In this document: positions 20,181-30,760 of the stretch, in pieces
Layout: every line of letters begins with the position of its first letter
How positions within the stretch are numbered: position 1 is the stretch's first letter
Assembly: GCA_015680685.1 (NCBI GenBank)
Contig: MNCI01002242.1
Span: forward strand, 547,178 to 611,177
Length of the DNA: 64,000 nt
Direction of reading: 5' to 3'
Origin: Gnetum montanum
Lineage: Eukaryota > Streptophyta > Gnetopsida > Gnetales > Gnetaceae
The notes under the pieces: generated by a model
The model's input: only the letters and a program-made list of their open reading frames with translations
Told to the model about the DNA's origin: nothing
Databases searched by the model: none
Program-made: the position numbers and the translations under genes

Positions 20181-20345
20181 AACAGTGTTGCGTATACGGG
20201 GGGCCCCATATATGCAGTGCCTGCGTATACACAGCCATGTATACGCGGCCTCGTCGATGCAGTGCCCAACCCCTATATATACCCCTGCTGCACTTTCATT
20301 TTTTCATCATTTGGAGTTCAAATTGAGGGGATTTTTTGTCATTTT
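20181..20345 (+). promoter_or_regulatory. Internal promoter-like module before ORF3
   Basis: Three CGTATAC-type units (GCGTATACGGGG at 20190, GCGTATACACAG at 20223, TGTATACGCGGCC at 20238) are followed by GTCGATG (20252), GCCCAAC (20264) and CTATATATA (20273-20281). The LTR has the same order: CGTATACGCG array, GTCGATG (11413), CCCAAC (11445), CTATAAATA (11451). The module sits 12.8 kb before the real 3' LTR TATA equivalent would act, and about 270 bases upstream of ORF3. I infer a second promoter, copied from or evolved in parallel with the U3, driving ORF3. Confidence 0.6.
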
Positions 20346-20525
20346 TTCTGCCTAACCCTTCCCAACACACCTACATTCCATCACGTGTCTGCATCAACTT
20401 GCCCTTGCCCTTTTACGCACCCAGAGGTATGCTCTTAGTCATGGGGGGTGGTGCCTTTGTGTAATTAATTAATTAATTAACTAGTTTGTTAATTATGAAA
20501 ACTTTGGCCTTAACCCCTAACTTAA

Positions 20526-23305
20526 CGCTCCGGGAAACTTAACGGTGTGCCTGTNGAGTATGCAAAGTGCTCTCATGCAACTAGGCCCTTCCGTGAAAGA
20601 CCTGACATGGAATCTGTTCATCAAATTCCTAAAGAGGAGATTCCTGGCGAGCAATCGCTCAAGGATGAGACTCCTAGGATAGCACCGTGGCTTGAGGTCA
20701 CCCTGACCCAAGCTTGCCTTGATGCTATCACGCTGCGCGAGATGCAGCGAATGGTCCTCCAAGAGCTAAATTTTGGACCATTCCTCGAGAACACGCCAAA
20801 ATATGTGAGGCTCCAACTGCATAACTCTCTAATGTGGCCAATCATCACAACCAGTGGTGAGTGGTACTTAGGAGAAACTTATCTCTTCTGGTCGAATCGA
20901 CAACCAGGGTCTAGAGTAAGAATCAAAGACATTTATGTCTCTTACTCTTTGGAAGAAATAGCACAAGCTCTAGGGTTGCCTGAAACTGGGGTAGATGTGG
21001 TAGAAATTCCAAAGCAGGCTGATCCAGAGGTAAAGGTGTAATGGACCAAATAGTGCTACGGGGTCGAGCGCAAGGAATTCAGCTCCTTGACCACGGCAGA
21101 GAGAGTATACTCAAAGATCGCATCTTACCATTTGAATCCAATGGTAAGACCTAGCAAAATCATAGCCTTCTCTGCTCGTGTGTGTGCCATCTTGAGTGGA
21201 AATTTTCCCATGAGTCTTCCAAAACTACTACTTTTAGAGATTGAAAAGAGGTTCGCTGAGAGGGAACATGGAAGACGAGCTCTCCCCTTTCCCTGCCTAA
21301 TCTGAAAGTTATGCAAACGGGCAAGGATAGCATGATACTCTAATGATATCATCCAGCGTGCCCCAATTGCCTCGTGGCGAGAAATGATGAAAGATAAAAT
21401 GTCTACTGCCACACAAACAGAGGAAGAGCAGCAACCACCTTCACCACCTATACAAACAACGCAGTCGGGGTCACAAAACATGGGAGAATACATCCATGAG
21501 ATCCGAGAAATGCTCTTGAGCTAGCAAGAGCAATCTGGTAGGACTGGTGGAGGAGAAGACTTTTCGGTCTATCGCCCTACCATGAGCCACCTAGAGCAAG
21601 TGGCTCAATCAGTCAACTTGCTTGAAAGGGTAGGGCCAATATTCTCCATTGCCCAGGCACAAATTCTAACTAGAATAGATCCAAGCATCCGAGATGTATC
21701 AACCGCAACTCAACAGTTATTCCTCGAAATCTCAAGGAATGTTGCTACCTTCTCGATATGCTTGGAGGATGGTGAAGAGGCGATAGTCCTAGTGATGCAG
21801 CACCAAGGATAGGAAGTTGCAGCTGAAGTGGTTGCTGATACAATTGCTACAGCTCTCAATGCACCAGTAGCACATGTACCAAACATTCATGGACTATAAG
21901 ATGTACAGGTGTCTACCGTAGCAAGATTTGTGCAGCCCAACATGAAGAATTATTGGACCGACTGGTAGAAACCGGGCAACCACTTTTGGATGTCTTCAAC
22001 CTTCCAGACAACATCACTGCAACCCAGTCAGAGTTGCTCTCAGCAAGGGGCAAGAGCCTTATTTTGAAAGGGCAACTAGAAGCTGCTCAAGCCGCTTGTT
22101 AGCACTTAGCAACTGAGGTAGCCCAATTAAGAGCCCAGCTTACCGATCCTGCCATCCTCAACCATGAAATCACCAGAGATGAAGCTTTTCAGTAGCTTCA
22201 GCTTAAACTTCAGGTTGTTGAGGATGTGTGAGAGACGGCAATCCTCGACAAGTCTATAGTAGACGTCCAAGTGTATCACTTAGAAAAGGACTTGGTGGAG
22301 GTTCTCCAGGAGAATGTGCAGTTGACCATGAAAGTTCATCGCCTACGCAACATTGGTGCAGAGAACGAACACATGAAATATTCCATCCACCAACAGCAGG
22401 AGGAGCTAGCCAAGGTGAACGCAGACATAAGAAGGTTGGCAGCTAAAAATAGAAATCTGTCAATGGAGAAGGTTCAGGCATTGTGACAAAAGTCTATAAT
22501 CAAAATTTCTTCTTGGAAAAACAAGGCCCTAAAGTTCAAAAAAGTCAAAAATCATTACAGGGACCAAGTGGGATTGCAGAAGGAGGTAAACAAGAAGCAC
22601 ATTCAAGTTGCCAAAGCCAAGATGAACCAAGTACTCCAGCAGCTCCAAGAGGGAGGTGATATATGGCCATCTATCTTCAATGGATTGAACACCTACAATA
22701 AAGCAGAAATCCGCCTAAAGGAGCTGCAGATCAAGGAAATGACATAATACATGGAGTTGGCCAACCTTCAATATGCAAACCTAGCTATGCTCACAGCTGA
22801 GAGACCGTGGTCAAAGCTAGAAAAGCAAGTGGGCTCCTTGTATTCCTTATATGAGGGAAAGTTCCAGGTGCACAAGGTAACAAAACAAAAGCTGGCAATA
22901 GCAAACGCAGAACTCGAGGTCCTCCACCCAAGCTTTGAAGGACAACGTACAGTCGCGGAGGACCTAGCCCGAAGAATGAATGACTACTAGCAACTACAGG
23001 CATCAATCTGAGCATTTGACATTGAATGCAAGCAGTTCACAGCCTGGTTTGTCAACTTAAAAGAACTCATTTCGGCGTTGCCTTGTCCTTGGGAAGTTCC
23101 AGTACCAACACACATTGGAGAAGCTGCATGGACCGTGAACAACCCCAGAAGTAAAGAAGAAAAAATGAGAGCTCTCTTGGAGGCTTTCCAACTACCTCCA
23201 ATAGTACCAGCTACCACGGGGCTACCAACACCTGTGCCACCACCAACACATGGGCCAGAGGCTAGAGAAGGTCCATTAGAACCACCGCCCCCAAGGATGG
23301 TGTGA
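20526..23305 (+). pseudogene. ORF3 of element 1: post-pol coiled-coil protein (broken)
   Basis: N-terminal globular part 20526-21300: ITLREMQRMVLQELNFGPF, GETYLFWSNRQPGSRVRIKD, YSLEEIAQALGLPE and YHLNPMVRPSKIIAFSARV. The last block is reminiscent of the plant-transposon-protein domain found after pol in Athila-like elements (family assignment tentative). Middle part 21580-21812: TMSHLEQVAQSVNLLERVGP. C-terminal half 21990-23000 is heptad-rich and Gln/Glu/Lys-rich (QVYHLEKDLVEVLQENVQL, HQQQEELAKVNADIRRLAAK), predicting a long coiled coil, then a Pro-rich tail ending PPPRMV. No signal peptide or clear membrane segment is seen, so 'env-like' would be by position only. Start unclear: no good ATG, one N at 20555. 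Multiple stops from 21039 on. Confidence 0.75.
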
Positions 23306-23556
23306 TCTTCTCCAACAATTTTGTGCATCATCCTACACAGCAGAGGTTCCAGGACCAGCGAGGCATTCAATTTTGTCTCTGAACACCACCATTTCTGTAA
23401 TTTTTCCCCCTCTATAACTCAGGCACTTGGTTAAATTTATGTTGTGTCATGTGTGTGTCATGTATGTGTTTAAGTTATGTGTGTTGTAAATAAGAATCCA
23501 TACCTTCCAAATTGTAAAGTAACTTGAGGACAAGTTTTTGCTCAGTCGTGGTGGTA
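23306..23556 (+). other. 3' untranslated part and polypurine-tract region
   Basis: Non-coding. TTGAGGACAAG at 23524-23534 and a purine-leaning GTGGTGGTA just before the LTR are in the position of the plus-strand primer tract; the tract is too decayed to define exactly. Confidence 0.45.
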
Positions 23557-24455
23557 TGATGAAGTGTCATTTAGTTAATGCGTCGACTGGGCTACGTATA
23601 CGCAGCCACGTCGACACGGGCCCGTCGACGTAGCCACCCTGTGTCAACGTGGCCTCGTTTACGCAGCCACCTTTCCCAGCCTATAAATAAGAGGGCCTTC
23701 TACCTCATTTAGGCATATTTTGAGTAGTTTTAGTGAAGCTCTTACAGTTTGTTCTCGCAGGAGATAGAATATTTTCCAAGTGCCTGCAGTAGGTGTAAGA
23801 AAAGTAATCGGCTCCTTATTCAAGTGCTGATGTATTTGAGCCCTTTGGTGTGACGACAATAAAGACGAACTATTCAAGAAATTCTTGCAGCATTTGGACT
23901 TAGTTATTTTATGCAATTAATAGTTTAATATGTTTATGCTTTATTAGTTACTTGTTAATTACTTATGTTTTCGTTATTATAATTTTAATCATTATTGTTC
24001 ATTCGTAGTTCGTTAGAGCCATAAGTACGACCATCTCGAACGTAACCCAAACACTTGGTAAGCCCAGTGACACTTAACGTCTGGTAACCCAGAAGTCTTA
24101 GGAGATGCTCAAAATGTGCTTGGAAGATGGGACTGGATACTTATGCTAGGAGTAGTTAAGATTTAGATTAAGATAATTTTAGATTAATTAATATTCTATC
24201 CTTATTTTCCAAGATAATTAGTCGCTAAAAAGATAATTAAAAAGATATAAAAATTGTTAGCCTTAGTCTCACTTAACCATCGTAAACAGAACTTCACAAG
24301 TGAGATAAGGATGACAACGACCGTTCTAACCCAAGGTTTCACTGGTTAGAAATCTGGTGTATGTTAAGTGCTTACAGTCTGTGGATTTCAACCAAGTCGT
24401 GCGTGAACGCTCGTGATTCGTATGGTTGGGCGTAGGGATACCTAGCCGCTCATCA
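23557..24455 (+). repeat. 3' LTR of element 1
   Basis: 899 bp, starting TGATGAAGTGTCAT and ending CGCTCATCA, colinear with the 5' LTR. The palindrome region is reduced to one ACGTATACGCAG plus GTCGAC-type words. TATA (CCTATAAATAAGAGG) is at about 23681. The AATAAA is kept. Confidence 0.95.
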
Positions 24456-24470
24456 AGTAGAATGAGGGAA

Positions 24471-25545
24471 ATTATGGGAAAGAACAAAGAAGACATATTG
24501 AAGATTACTTGTAAAGCATGGCTTTCTAATTGCATCAATTCAGATCATGCTTGGCATTTAATTTTGGGATTTTCTTATTTCTCTTATAGCTCTATTTTTG
24601 TGCAATTTAAAATTCCATTTGTTTGCCATATAAGAGCTTATGTTGTTTTTGAAAAGCATCTTGAGTAATCTAGTAGTAATGTCTTTATAGAATTGCCTAT
24701 TCGAATCTAGAGGGTCTAGAAAATATTTGATACTTTGAGATGACTTGAAATAGCTTCATTTTTATTAAATTTTATTACCTTGATATTTCAATTTTAAACT
24801 TGTTAAATCTTTTCTGATAGCTCTATTATTTGCAATTCTTGACAACTATTAACTAGCCAAATAAAATCTTGTACTTTGACATTTACAAAGCATTTTGGTA
24901 GTTTAATAAGGGTGTCTTTTACAAAATTGCTTATTGGGCTCAGAGAATTTGGATAATTTGTGTTATTTTAGATTGAATTGAAATAGCTTTATGTCAAAGT
25001 GTTTCATCATGTTCAATTTATCTTGCCTAAATGTTTGAGATTTCACACAAATCTACTTTTTTTTCACACAAATATGCTTTTTTTGTTCTTCTCTTTTAAA
25101 TTCCATTGAATCTCACTCTATTTCTAGTTTTCTTGTAGAACTTTCTCTCTAGGGGAATTAGGGGTAGATTTTGGTAGAATTTTGCTCAAGCATTTTTGTG
25201 AAATTTTATTTATTTCAAGTAATGTACTATAGGGACTATGTAGACTAACTTGAAAAAATAGGAATTTTTAATGACTCATAATATTTGACAAAGTTAGCTA
25301 AAATTTTTTTTATAATAGCTAGTTATAGTTTCATACACAAACCCAACCATTTTAACATTCATAACAACAAACACATATCTACAATTAGTTCACTCCATTG
25401 CTATTGAGTTTATTTGGAGGTATCTAGACCTTGGTATTACCAAAGAGCAGCAAGCACCTAAACCCAAGTTTGAAGGAATACCTTCATTTCCCATTATCCC
25501 AATTGTGAGACCAAAGGAAAATGTTGGTGGTCCCAAAAAATCACT
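24471..25545 (+). repeat. Dispersed repeat R, copy 1 (about 1.1 kb)
   Basis: From GAAGATTACTTGTAAAGC to the segment around CCTTCATTTCCCATTATCCC it is colinear with 32545-33635. Shared landmarks are TTTAATTTTGGGA, GAGCTTATGTTGT, ATTGAATCTCACTCTATTTCTAG and AACAACAAACACATA. Non-coding in all frames. It is joined at its right end to the gag of element C. I cannot classify it: an LTR, a non-autonomous element or a host repeat are all possible. Confidence 0.8.
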
Positions 25546-27321
25546 AACAACTACTCTTCCTTTTTGTCTAAAATCTCTCTTCTTCTTTTTTCCCTTGTCT
25601 TTGACAAGAGCCTACTCAATTCTCACCTTCAAAATTTTTAGAGTTTTTGTAAACTTCTCATCTACCGAATCTCACATCTTTTCTACCTTTGTTGCAATAT
25701 TGATCACCAATTTCTGAATAGGTAGCATTTTCTTTTGTACTACTTTATCCAAGGTTTCCTCCTCTTGTGGATCACATATTTATACATCCCTTTTGCAAAT
25801 GGATGGATCTCTATTGTACTCCTCTGTTGATTCTTTTGTCTTTAATTCGTCCTCTTCCTTTGCCACTTAGTTTATGAGTCGTTGGATTCAATGGACAAAC
25901 ATCTCTGATAATCAACCTTGGGCATAAACCCCAAGGGTCTCTCTAGTATTATTTTTGAGTCCACTGATGATGTGCCTTAGTTGCTCCCTTGGAGAAAATT
26001 CATGACCTAGGCACTTATGTAGGAGTGAATAGTATTTTTCCATTTTCACATCAAGGGATTCATGAGTCCCTTGCTTCCATCCTTGGATTTGTTTCCTAAG
26101 GTTTAACACTCATGAGTAGGTCTGATATTTATCATTGAACAACTCAAGCATAGTAGTCCATCTTCTAATTGATTCTGGTTCCAATGATTTGTACCAATGT
26201 TTAGGCTCTTTAAAGAGTATCCTAAGGAACGACTTGAGTTTTTGCTAATCACTTTCAATGTTTTATAAGACATAGGCATCATGGAAATCTTGAAGGTGGT
26301 GTTATGGATCTACATTGTATCCACCATCAAATATGGACATGTTATTCATGTCGAGTTGCTTAATACAATTGTCCCTTATGTGCCTAGTCAAGATATAAAC
26401 AGCTTCCTGTATGTTGATCATACTTTGACTTGCCAGTAGGGGCTCTTCGCATTACTAGGGTTCATTAGCTCTATTGTAGTAGTGCCTCCTTCAATGCTCA
26501 TATCTCTCTCCACTCTCATGTTTATCTCTATTTCTTCTCGATTCATGCTCTTCATCTTCTTCATCATAGTACAATGGGTGATACTCATTTCAATCATGAG
26601 TTTGATTCCTTTCCTTGTCATGGTCTCTATGCTTGTATCTCCTTCTGTTAGAGTCCACCAATGATCATGAGAATGAAGATGATGCTGTGGGAGAATGGTG
26701 TTGGCTAGTCCTCCTTCTGCAACTCTGATATTCTTCTCTTTGTTATCTAGCAAAAGCTCTTGGCCTTGAGTCCTACCCTTCTAGGTTTCTCTGCTAAAGT
26801 AGAATGTAGTTGTACCCTAGCAAGTTCTTCTAATCAAATAATAGGCGTTTGAGAGTTAACTTCATAATCCTAGTGAAGTTTTTCTGCTATGAATGCATCA
26901 CCATCTAATTCTTCTAGGATAACATGGGAGTTGATCTACTTCCCTTTATTATTTTCATGTTTAATCTCCATTGCAACATCTCTCTTCACTTGTGCCTCTG
27001 TGGGTTCACAAGGCCTCATTATGTGTTTGGTCACATGGTACCCTTCTTGTGCATAACTCAAATTCATTCCCCTTAGAGCTGTGTGAAGCATTGTGATTGT
27101 TGAATGTTGTGGAGATAGAATAATGTTGCCCTGTAAGTCTCTCCTCCTCATTTGCCCATCTTGGTGGAAGATAAAGATTAAATTAGAATAGTAAGGATCA
27201 TCATGAGCATATGATATCCTTGCTTACATTGGCATGCTTCAATCTTCTTCGTCATTTATGTTGTCATTTCCCTTATTTGTCTATCTAGTAGGTGATATTG
27301 TATCTTTTGTTGAAGCCATGT
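25546..27321 (-). pseudogene. Gag of element C (Athila-like, broken)
   Basis: Minus-strand gag opening MASTKDTISPT at 27321. Later blocks are RRRDLQGNIILSPQHSTI, a basic/acidic Arg-rich linker, LDMNNMSIFDGGYNVDP, WYKSLEPESIRRWTTM, FNDKYQTYS and LRKQIQGWKQGTHESLD, then INIATKVEKM. It is the same domain as element 1 gag 13260-13980. Several stops. Pol is missing: the element is cut off at the border with repeat R. Confidence 0.85.
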
Positions 27322-27446
27322 CTTAGTTATGATGCTTAGTTGGTTAAGTGTTTGTGTTGTTAGAAGTATTAAAAATTAGGAAAATTAACTATCAATTCTT
27401 GCTACAACGAACTTTGTAAAATCAATCACTCAGCACACATTAACTA

Positions 27447-27464
27447 TCCCAAGTAACAACACCA
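27447..27464 (-). promoter_or_regulatory. Primer-binding site of element C
   Basis: Minus strand TGGTGTTGTTACTTGGGA, one base after the LTR end. It is a decayed form of the tRNA-Asp-type site; the changes are mainly C-to-T and G-to-A. Confidence 0.7.
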
Positions 27465-27465
27465 A

Positions 27466-28337
27466 TGTTGAGTGGTGGAGCAATACAACACCCAATCATA
27501 CAAGTTATCAATGTTCATGCGCAACCCAATCATAATCCGTGGATGGTCAATGTTGATATGCTAGTAATTGAGTTAATCTTGCAATCGTTGTCTTCCCACA
27601 TCAAGCTAATAGAGTCTAAGTGCATGGTTTAGCTTGTAGTAAGGCATATGATAGTTGATGTTGGTCGACCACTAATACTCCTAAGTGTAGACATGATGAA
27701 GATGAAAGTAATTGCTAATTCTAAGTAATAACAAGTAGGTAAATCTATTCCAACCTATAGTAATGGATAACCATTCCTAATTTACCAGTTACATCTTGGG
27801 CTTATGTAATCACCACTAGGATTACCAAACGATAATATTACTGGGATTATCAAATGATCACACTTAACACTCAAAATTAATTGTATCCATTCTGCTTACT
27901 ATCAACAAGTATAGATGACGTGCTTTGAAAAAGTAAAGTATAATGCTAGTAAAGTAGTAAATGTTAAGCTAGATAAGCAATAAACATTATGCTAAGTAAA
28001 AACAATAAACTAAGAGAATGCTACAATGATGAGAAATAGTTTCAATCTTTATTTTCGACCACAACTTCTACCCAAGTACAAACTACTTGAATAAAGACTC
28101 CATTCAACTATAACACATCACACTATGAGCATTCACTCTTCAAATCACTAAGTGTAAATTCAAGAAATAAAACTGCAAGAGTTTAGTTACTATGAAATTG
28201 AAAAAGTTGTTGGATTGTGCACTCAAGTGTCATATTTATAGGGGTGCACATATCCTGAGACATCATATCAATGACAATGTAGCATGAAAAGCAACATCAT
28301 TGATACGACATCATTGCTATGATGTTGTAATACAACA
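27466..28337 (-). repeat. 5' LTR of element C
   Basis: 872 bp on the minus strand from TGTTGTATTACAACATC (28337) to CACTCAACA (27466), with TGTTG...CAACA ends. U3 is rich in interrupted dyads of ATGATGT and ATCAATGAT. TATA is CCCCTATAAATATG near 28236 and the polyadenylation signal AATAAAG near 28054. The size and arrangement are those of element 1 and B LTRs although the sequence has diverged. The outer (right) side abuts element D gag directly, so C was inserted into D. Confidence 0.8.
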
Positions 28338-28339
28338 AA

Positions 28340-29331
28340 ATTTGGATTTGTCACCCTCCTAGGAGAAGTAGACTCCCTTTCCTTCTTCTTTGACTCATCT
28401 TCATCATCCCCTTGGATGATTTCCTTGACTTGTAAGCTATTTCTTTCTCATCCTTTTTCTTATGATATTTTTCCTTCTTTAGGTCAAATTTTGTGATTTT
28501 CATTTCAACCTTGAGAGCAAGATCATAGGCTTCATCTAGAGTATCAAGCTCATCGAATGCTAAGTCTTACTAATATTGCATTCTTAATCCACTAATGAAG
28601 TTAGAAGCTTTCCCACACTCATTCTCATGTGCATCATCCATTTTCAAGGTTTTACAAAATTCAACATAAAAATCTTTTACCTCTTCATCTCCTTGTCTAA
28701 GAAATTTAAGCTTCTTGATGGCTTCATGATGGAAGGATGTCTTCTTAAATTTTTACTTTAGCATAAATTCCATGAGTTTCCAACTCTCAATAGTTCTTTC
28801 ATGTTCTTAAAGGTATTTGAGACATTCCTTGTTCCACCATTTAGCTGCTAATTCTTCAAGTTTACTCTCAACAACATAAATCATTATCTTACTAGAAAGT
28901 TGCTCAACAAGAAAATACTTATTCATAGTTCTAAGCCAAGAAAGAAAGAAATATGTATCTTTAACACCTTTAAAGATGGGAATATCTACATGAGGAACTC
29001 TTAAAGCACTTCTTAACATCTTTACAAACCTTTCATCATCATTTTTCTCATTATTAAAAAGAAACCTTGGCTCATACCTTTGAGTCCTAGTCCCTTATCT
29101 CCTTGGAGTTCTTTGCTCATGTCTTTCTCTTGATCCTTTCAATGGTGTAAAAGGATTCTCATCTTCAATCTTGTCGTGCCTTCTTCTTAAAGTTTCTCCA
29201 AAATCTTGGTATTTGAAGGTCCCTACTTTGGAAAGAACTTCTTGCATTCTAACCACAAAAGCCTTAAAGGAGTCTTTAAGCTCTTGAATCTCTTATCCAA
29301 GATCTTGATTAGTCTTTTTCTTAGGAGCCAT
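28340..29331 (-). pseudogene. Gag of element D (gypsy, tRNA-iMet type)
   Basis: Starts MAPKKKTNQDL at 29331 (minus). A Glu/Lys-rich coil (EIQELKDSFKAFVVRMQEVL), then the gag domain with VPHVDIPIFKGVKD, FLSWLRTMNKYFLVEQLSS, ELAAKWWNKE and then KFLRQGDEEVKDFYVEF. The pattern is that of chromovirus-type plant Ty3/gypsy gag and resembles element E (54600-55120). In-frame stops and a missing knuckle region: the reading is cut by element C at 28337. Confidence 0.8.
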
Positions 29332-29378
29332 CCCTTTCTTCCAACCTCTTGTAGATGTGTGAATTCCTCTAAACCTTT

Positions 29379-29390
29379 GCTCTGATACCA
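29379..29390 (-). promoter_or_regulatory. Primer-binding site, initiator tRNA-Met
   Basis: Minus strand TGGTATCAGAGC, the exact 12-base complement of the plant initiator tRNA-Met 3' end, three bases from the LTR. Confidence 0.92.
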
Positions 29391-29393
29391 ATC

Positions 29394-30322
29394 TGGTGTA
29401 GGGGTTGCACCTCAATAAACCCCAATAGGATCCAATCCTCAACTTCAAAGCATATATAGCTTTGAAGACAAAAATTAAAAAATGAAATGAATAAAATCTC
29501 CTTTATATTAAGAAAACTCTTAAAATACAAAGAAAATATATCAAGATGAGGAGCTAAGCTTAACTCAAAACCCTCCCAAGGATCTTAGAGGCCACACTTA
29601 TCCCCTGTCAATCCTCAATTGCTCACAATGGAGCTTAAGTTCAAGAAAAGACACTCATAAAAGATTCTTCTAACCTCTCTCAAGTGCTCTCCCTTGCCTC
29701 TCACTTAATTTCCTTACACAAGCTTTCTTCTTGCATAAGCTCTCCTCCTTAAGATCTCTTTCTATTTTTCTCTTGGTCAAAGTTAGGCACCAACAATGGT
29801 GAATTACATCAATATCTATAAGCAACTAGAAGATAAGAAACCTAGAAACCTTTCCTCAACTCAACTTGAGATTCTTTAGATGTTTCCCAAGTCTTCTCAC
29901 CTTTTTCCCAGTTATTTCCATCATGCTTTTGCTATTTTCATCTTGCTTTCGATGTTTTCCAAATTGGAATGGTTGTTTTCTGAAGTTTCTCTAGTCATAC
30001 AGGTCATCTCTAATCTCCACAACTTGTCTTTGAGTCAACCCAACTCTTGGGAAGGATGTCTACTATTTTTCCAAGATTTCTTCTTTGAGGGTTAAGATGT
30101 CTTACTTGAGACATCTTGGATATAGCTGAGACGTCTCACCTATTAGGGCTAAATACAAAGACTCTTGTTTTGAGGTCTAGAACCTTTAGATGCCTCCAAA
30201 CAAGTTCCCATAGACCCTGAAACCCCCTAAATTCATCAAACTAAGTCCAAAACATCCTAAAACCTACCAAAACATACATGTAGGGTAGAATCAAGGGAAC
30301 CAAAAGAGGTGTCCCTACACCA
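29394..30322 (-). repeat. 5' LTR of element D
   Basis: 929 bp bounded by a perfect 10-bp terminal inverted repeat, TGGTGTAGGG at 30322 and CCCTACACCA at 29394 (minus-strand reading). It contains repeated GAGACGTCTC/GAGACATCT words near 30093-30140. The inner edge is next to the primer site. The outer flank enters an unrelated coding-like sequence. Confidence 0.88.
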
Positions 30323-30760
30323 CCCAAGTAGGTAAACAGGGCTCAATACCCTCTCATTAATGGGAGGTTTACATAAGATTATAAGGAAATTTGTTAAATC
30401 TTTATCAATCACCTTTCTAGAAGATGAAGAATCAATCCCAGTGATGTTATATCTATACATATTCAATGTAGAGGCATGCTTGAACATAATGCCAAATCTA
30501 TTTAGAGTATCTCTAGGGAGAAAGTTGGAAGGCAATCTCATCCATCTAAGATAATAAATCCCATGTCCATGGTAATGAGTGATAAAAACTTGTTGAAATG
30601 GATAAATGTGGCTACACCTATTAATGTTGGGACACTTGGGTTCCACAGTGTAAAATACATTGCCTTTATTCTTAAAGCTAACATTTTTGAAAAGTACTTG
30701 GAAAATCTCAATTCACCCTAGGCCAAAATCTTGCTACATAATTATGGGCAATTAATGCTT
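30323..30760 (-). pseudogene. Unidentified coding-like remnant
   Basis: Minus-strand open stretch down to the LTR of element D: NINRCSHIYPFQQVFITHYH, YYLRWMRLPSNFLPRDTLN and LTNFLIILCKPPINERVLSP. The pattern WMRLPxxFLPxDTLNRFG is faintly like the DUF4283 region of plant LINE ORF1 proteins, but the match is too weak to name it. The coding-like character fades before 30760. Confidence 0.3.

Larger units (their letters stand above)
11285..24455 (+). mobile_element. Element 1: complete Athila-like Ty3/gypsy element, 13.2 kb
   Basis: Two LTRs of 941 and 899 bp in the same orientation, both starting TGATGAAGTGTCAT and ending CTCATCA. Internal order is primer-binding site, gag, protease, RT, RNase H, integrase, a long spacer, an extra ORF3 and the 3' LTR. 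The gene order, the tRNA-Asp-type primer site, the FMDD RT box and the post-integrase ORF are typical of the Athila/Tat group of plant Ty3/gypsy elements. Gag, pol and ORF3 all contain stops and frameshifts, many at former CAA, CAG or CGA codons, so it cannot move on its own. In about 400 aligned LTR bases I count roughly 25 differences by hand, mostly transitions, so the insertion is old. Confidence 0.93.

Noticed and set aside
20181-20345. A nested LTR inside element 1
   Set aside because: Only the U3-like array and TATA are present; no TGATGA start, no R-U5, no second end and no target duplication.
19448-20438. Possible host genes in the element 1 spacer (164- and 192-codon frames)
   Set aside because: Overlapping frames of biased composition (Phe, Ser, Cys, Trp), no conserved motif, and wholly inside a retrotransposon.
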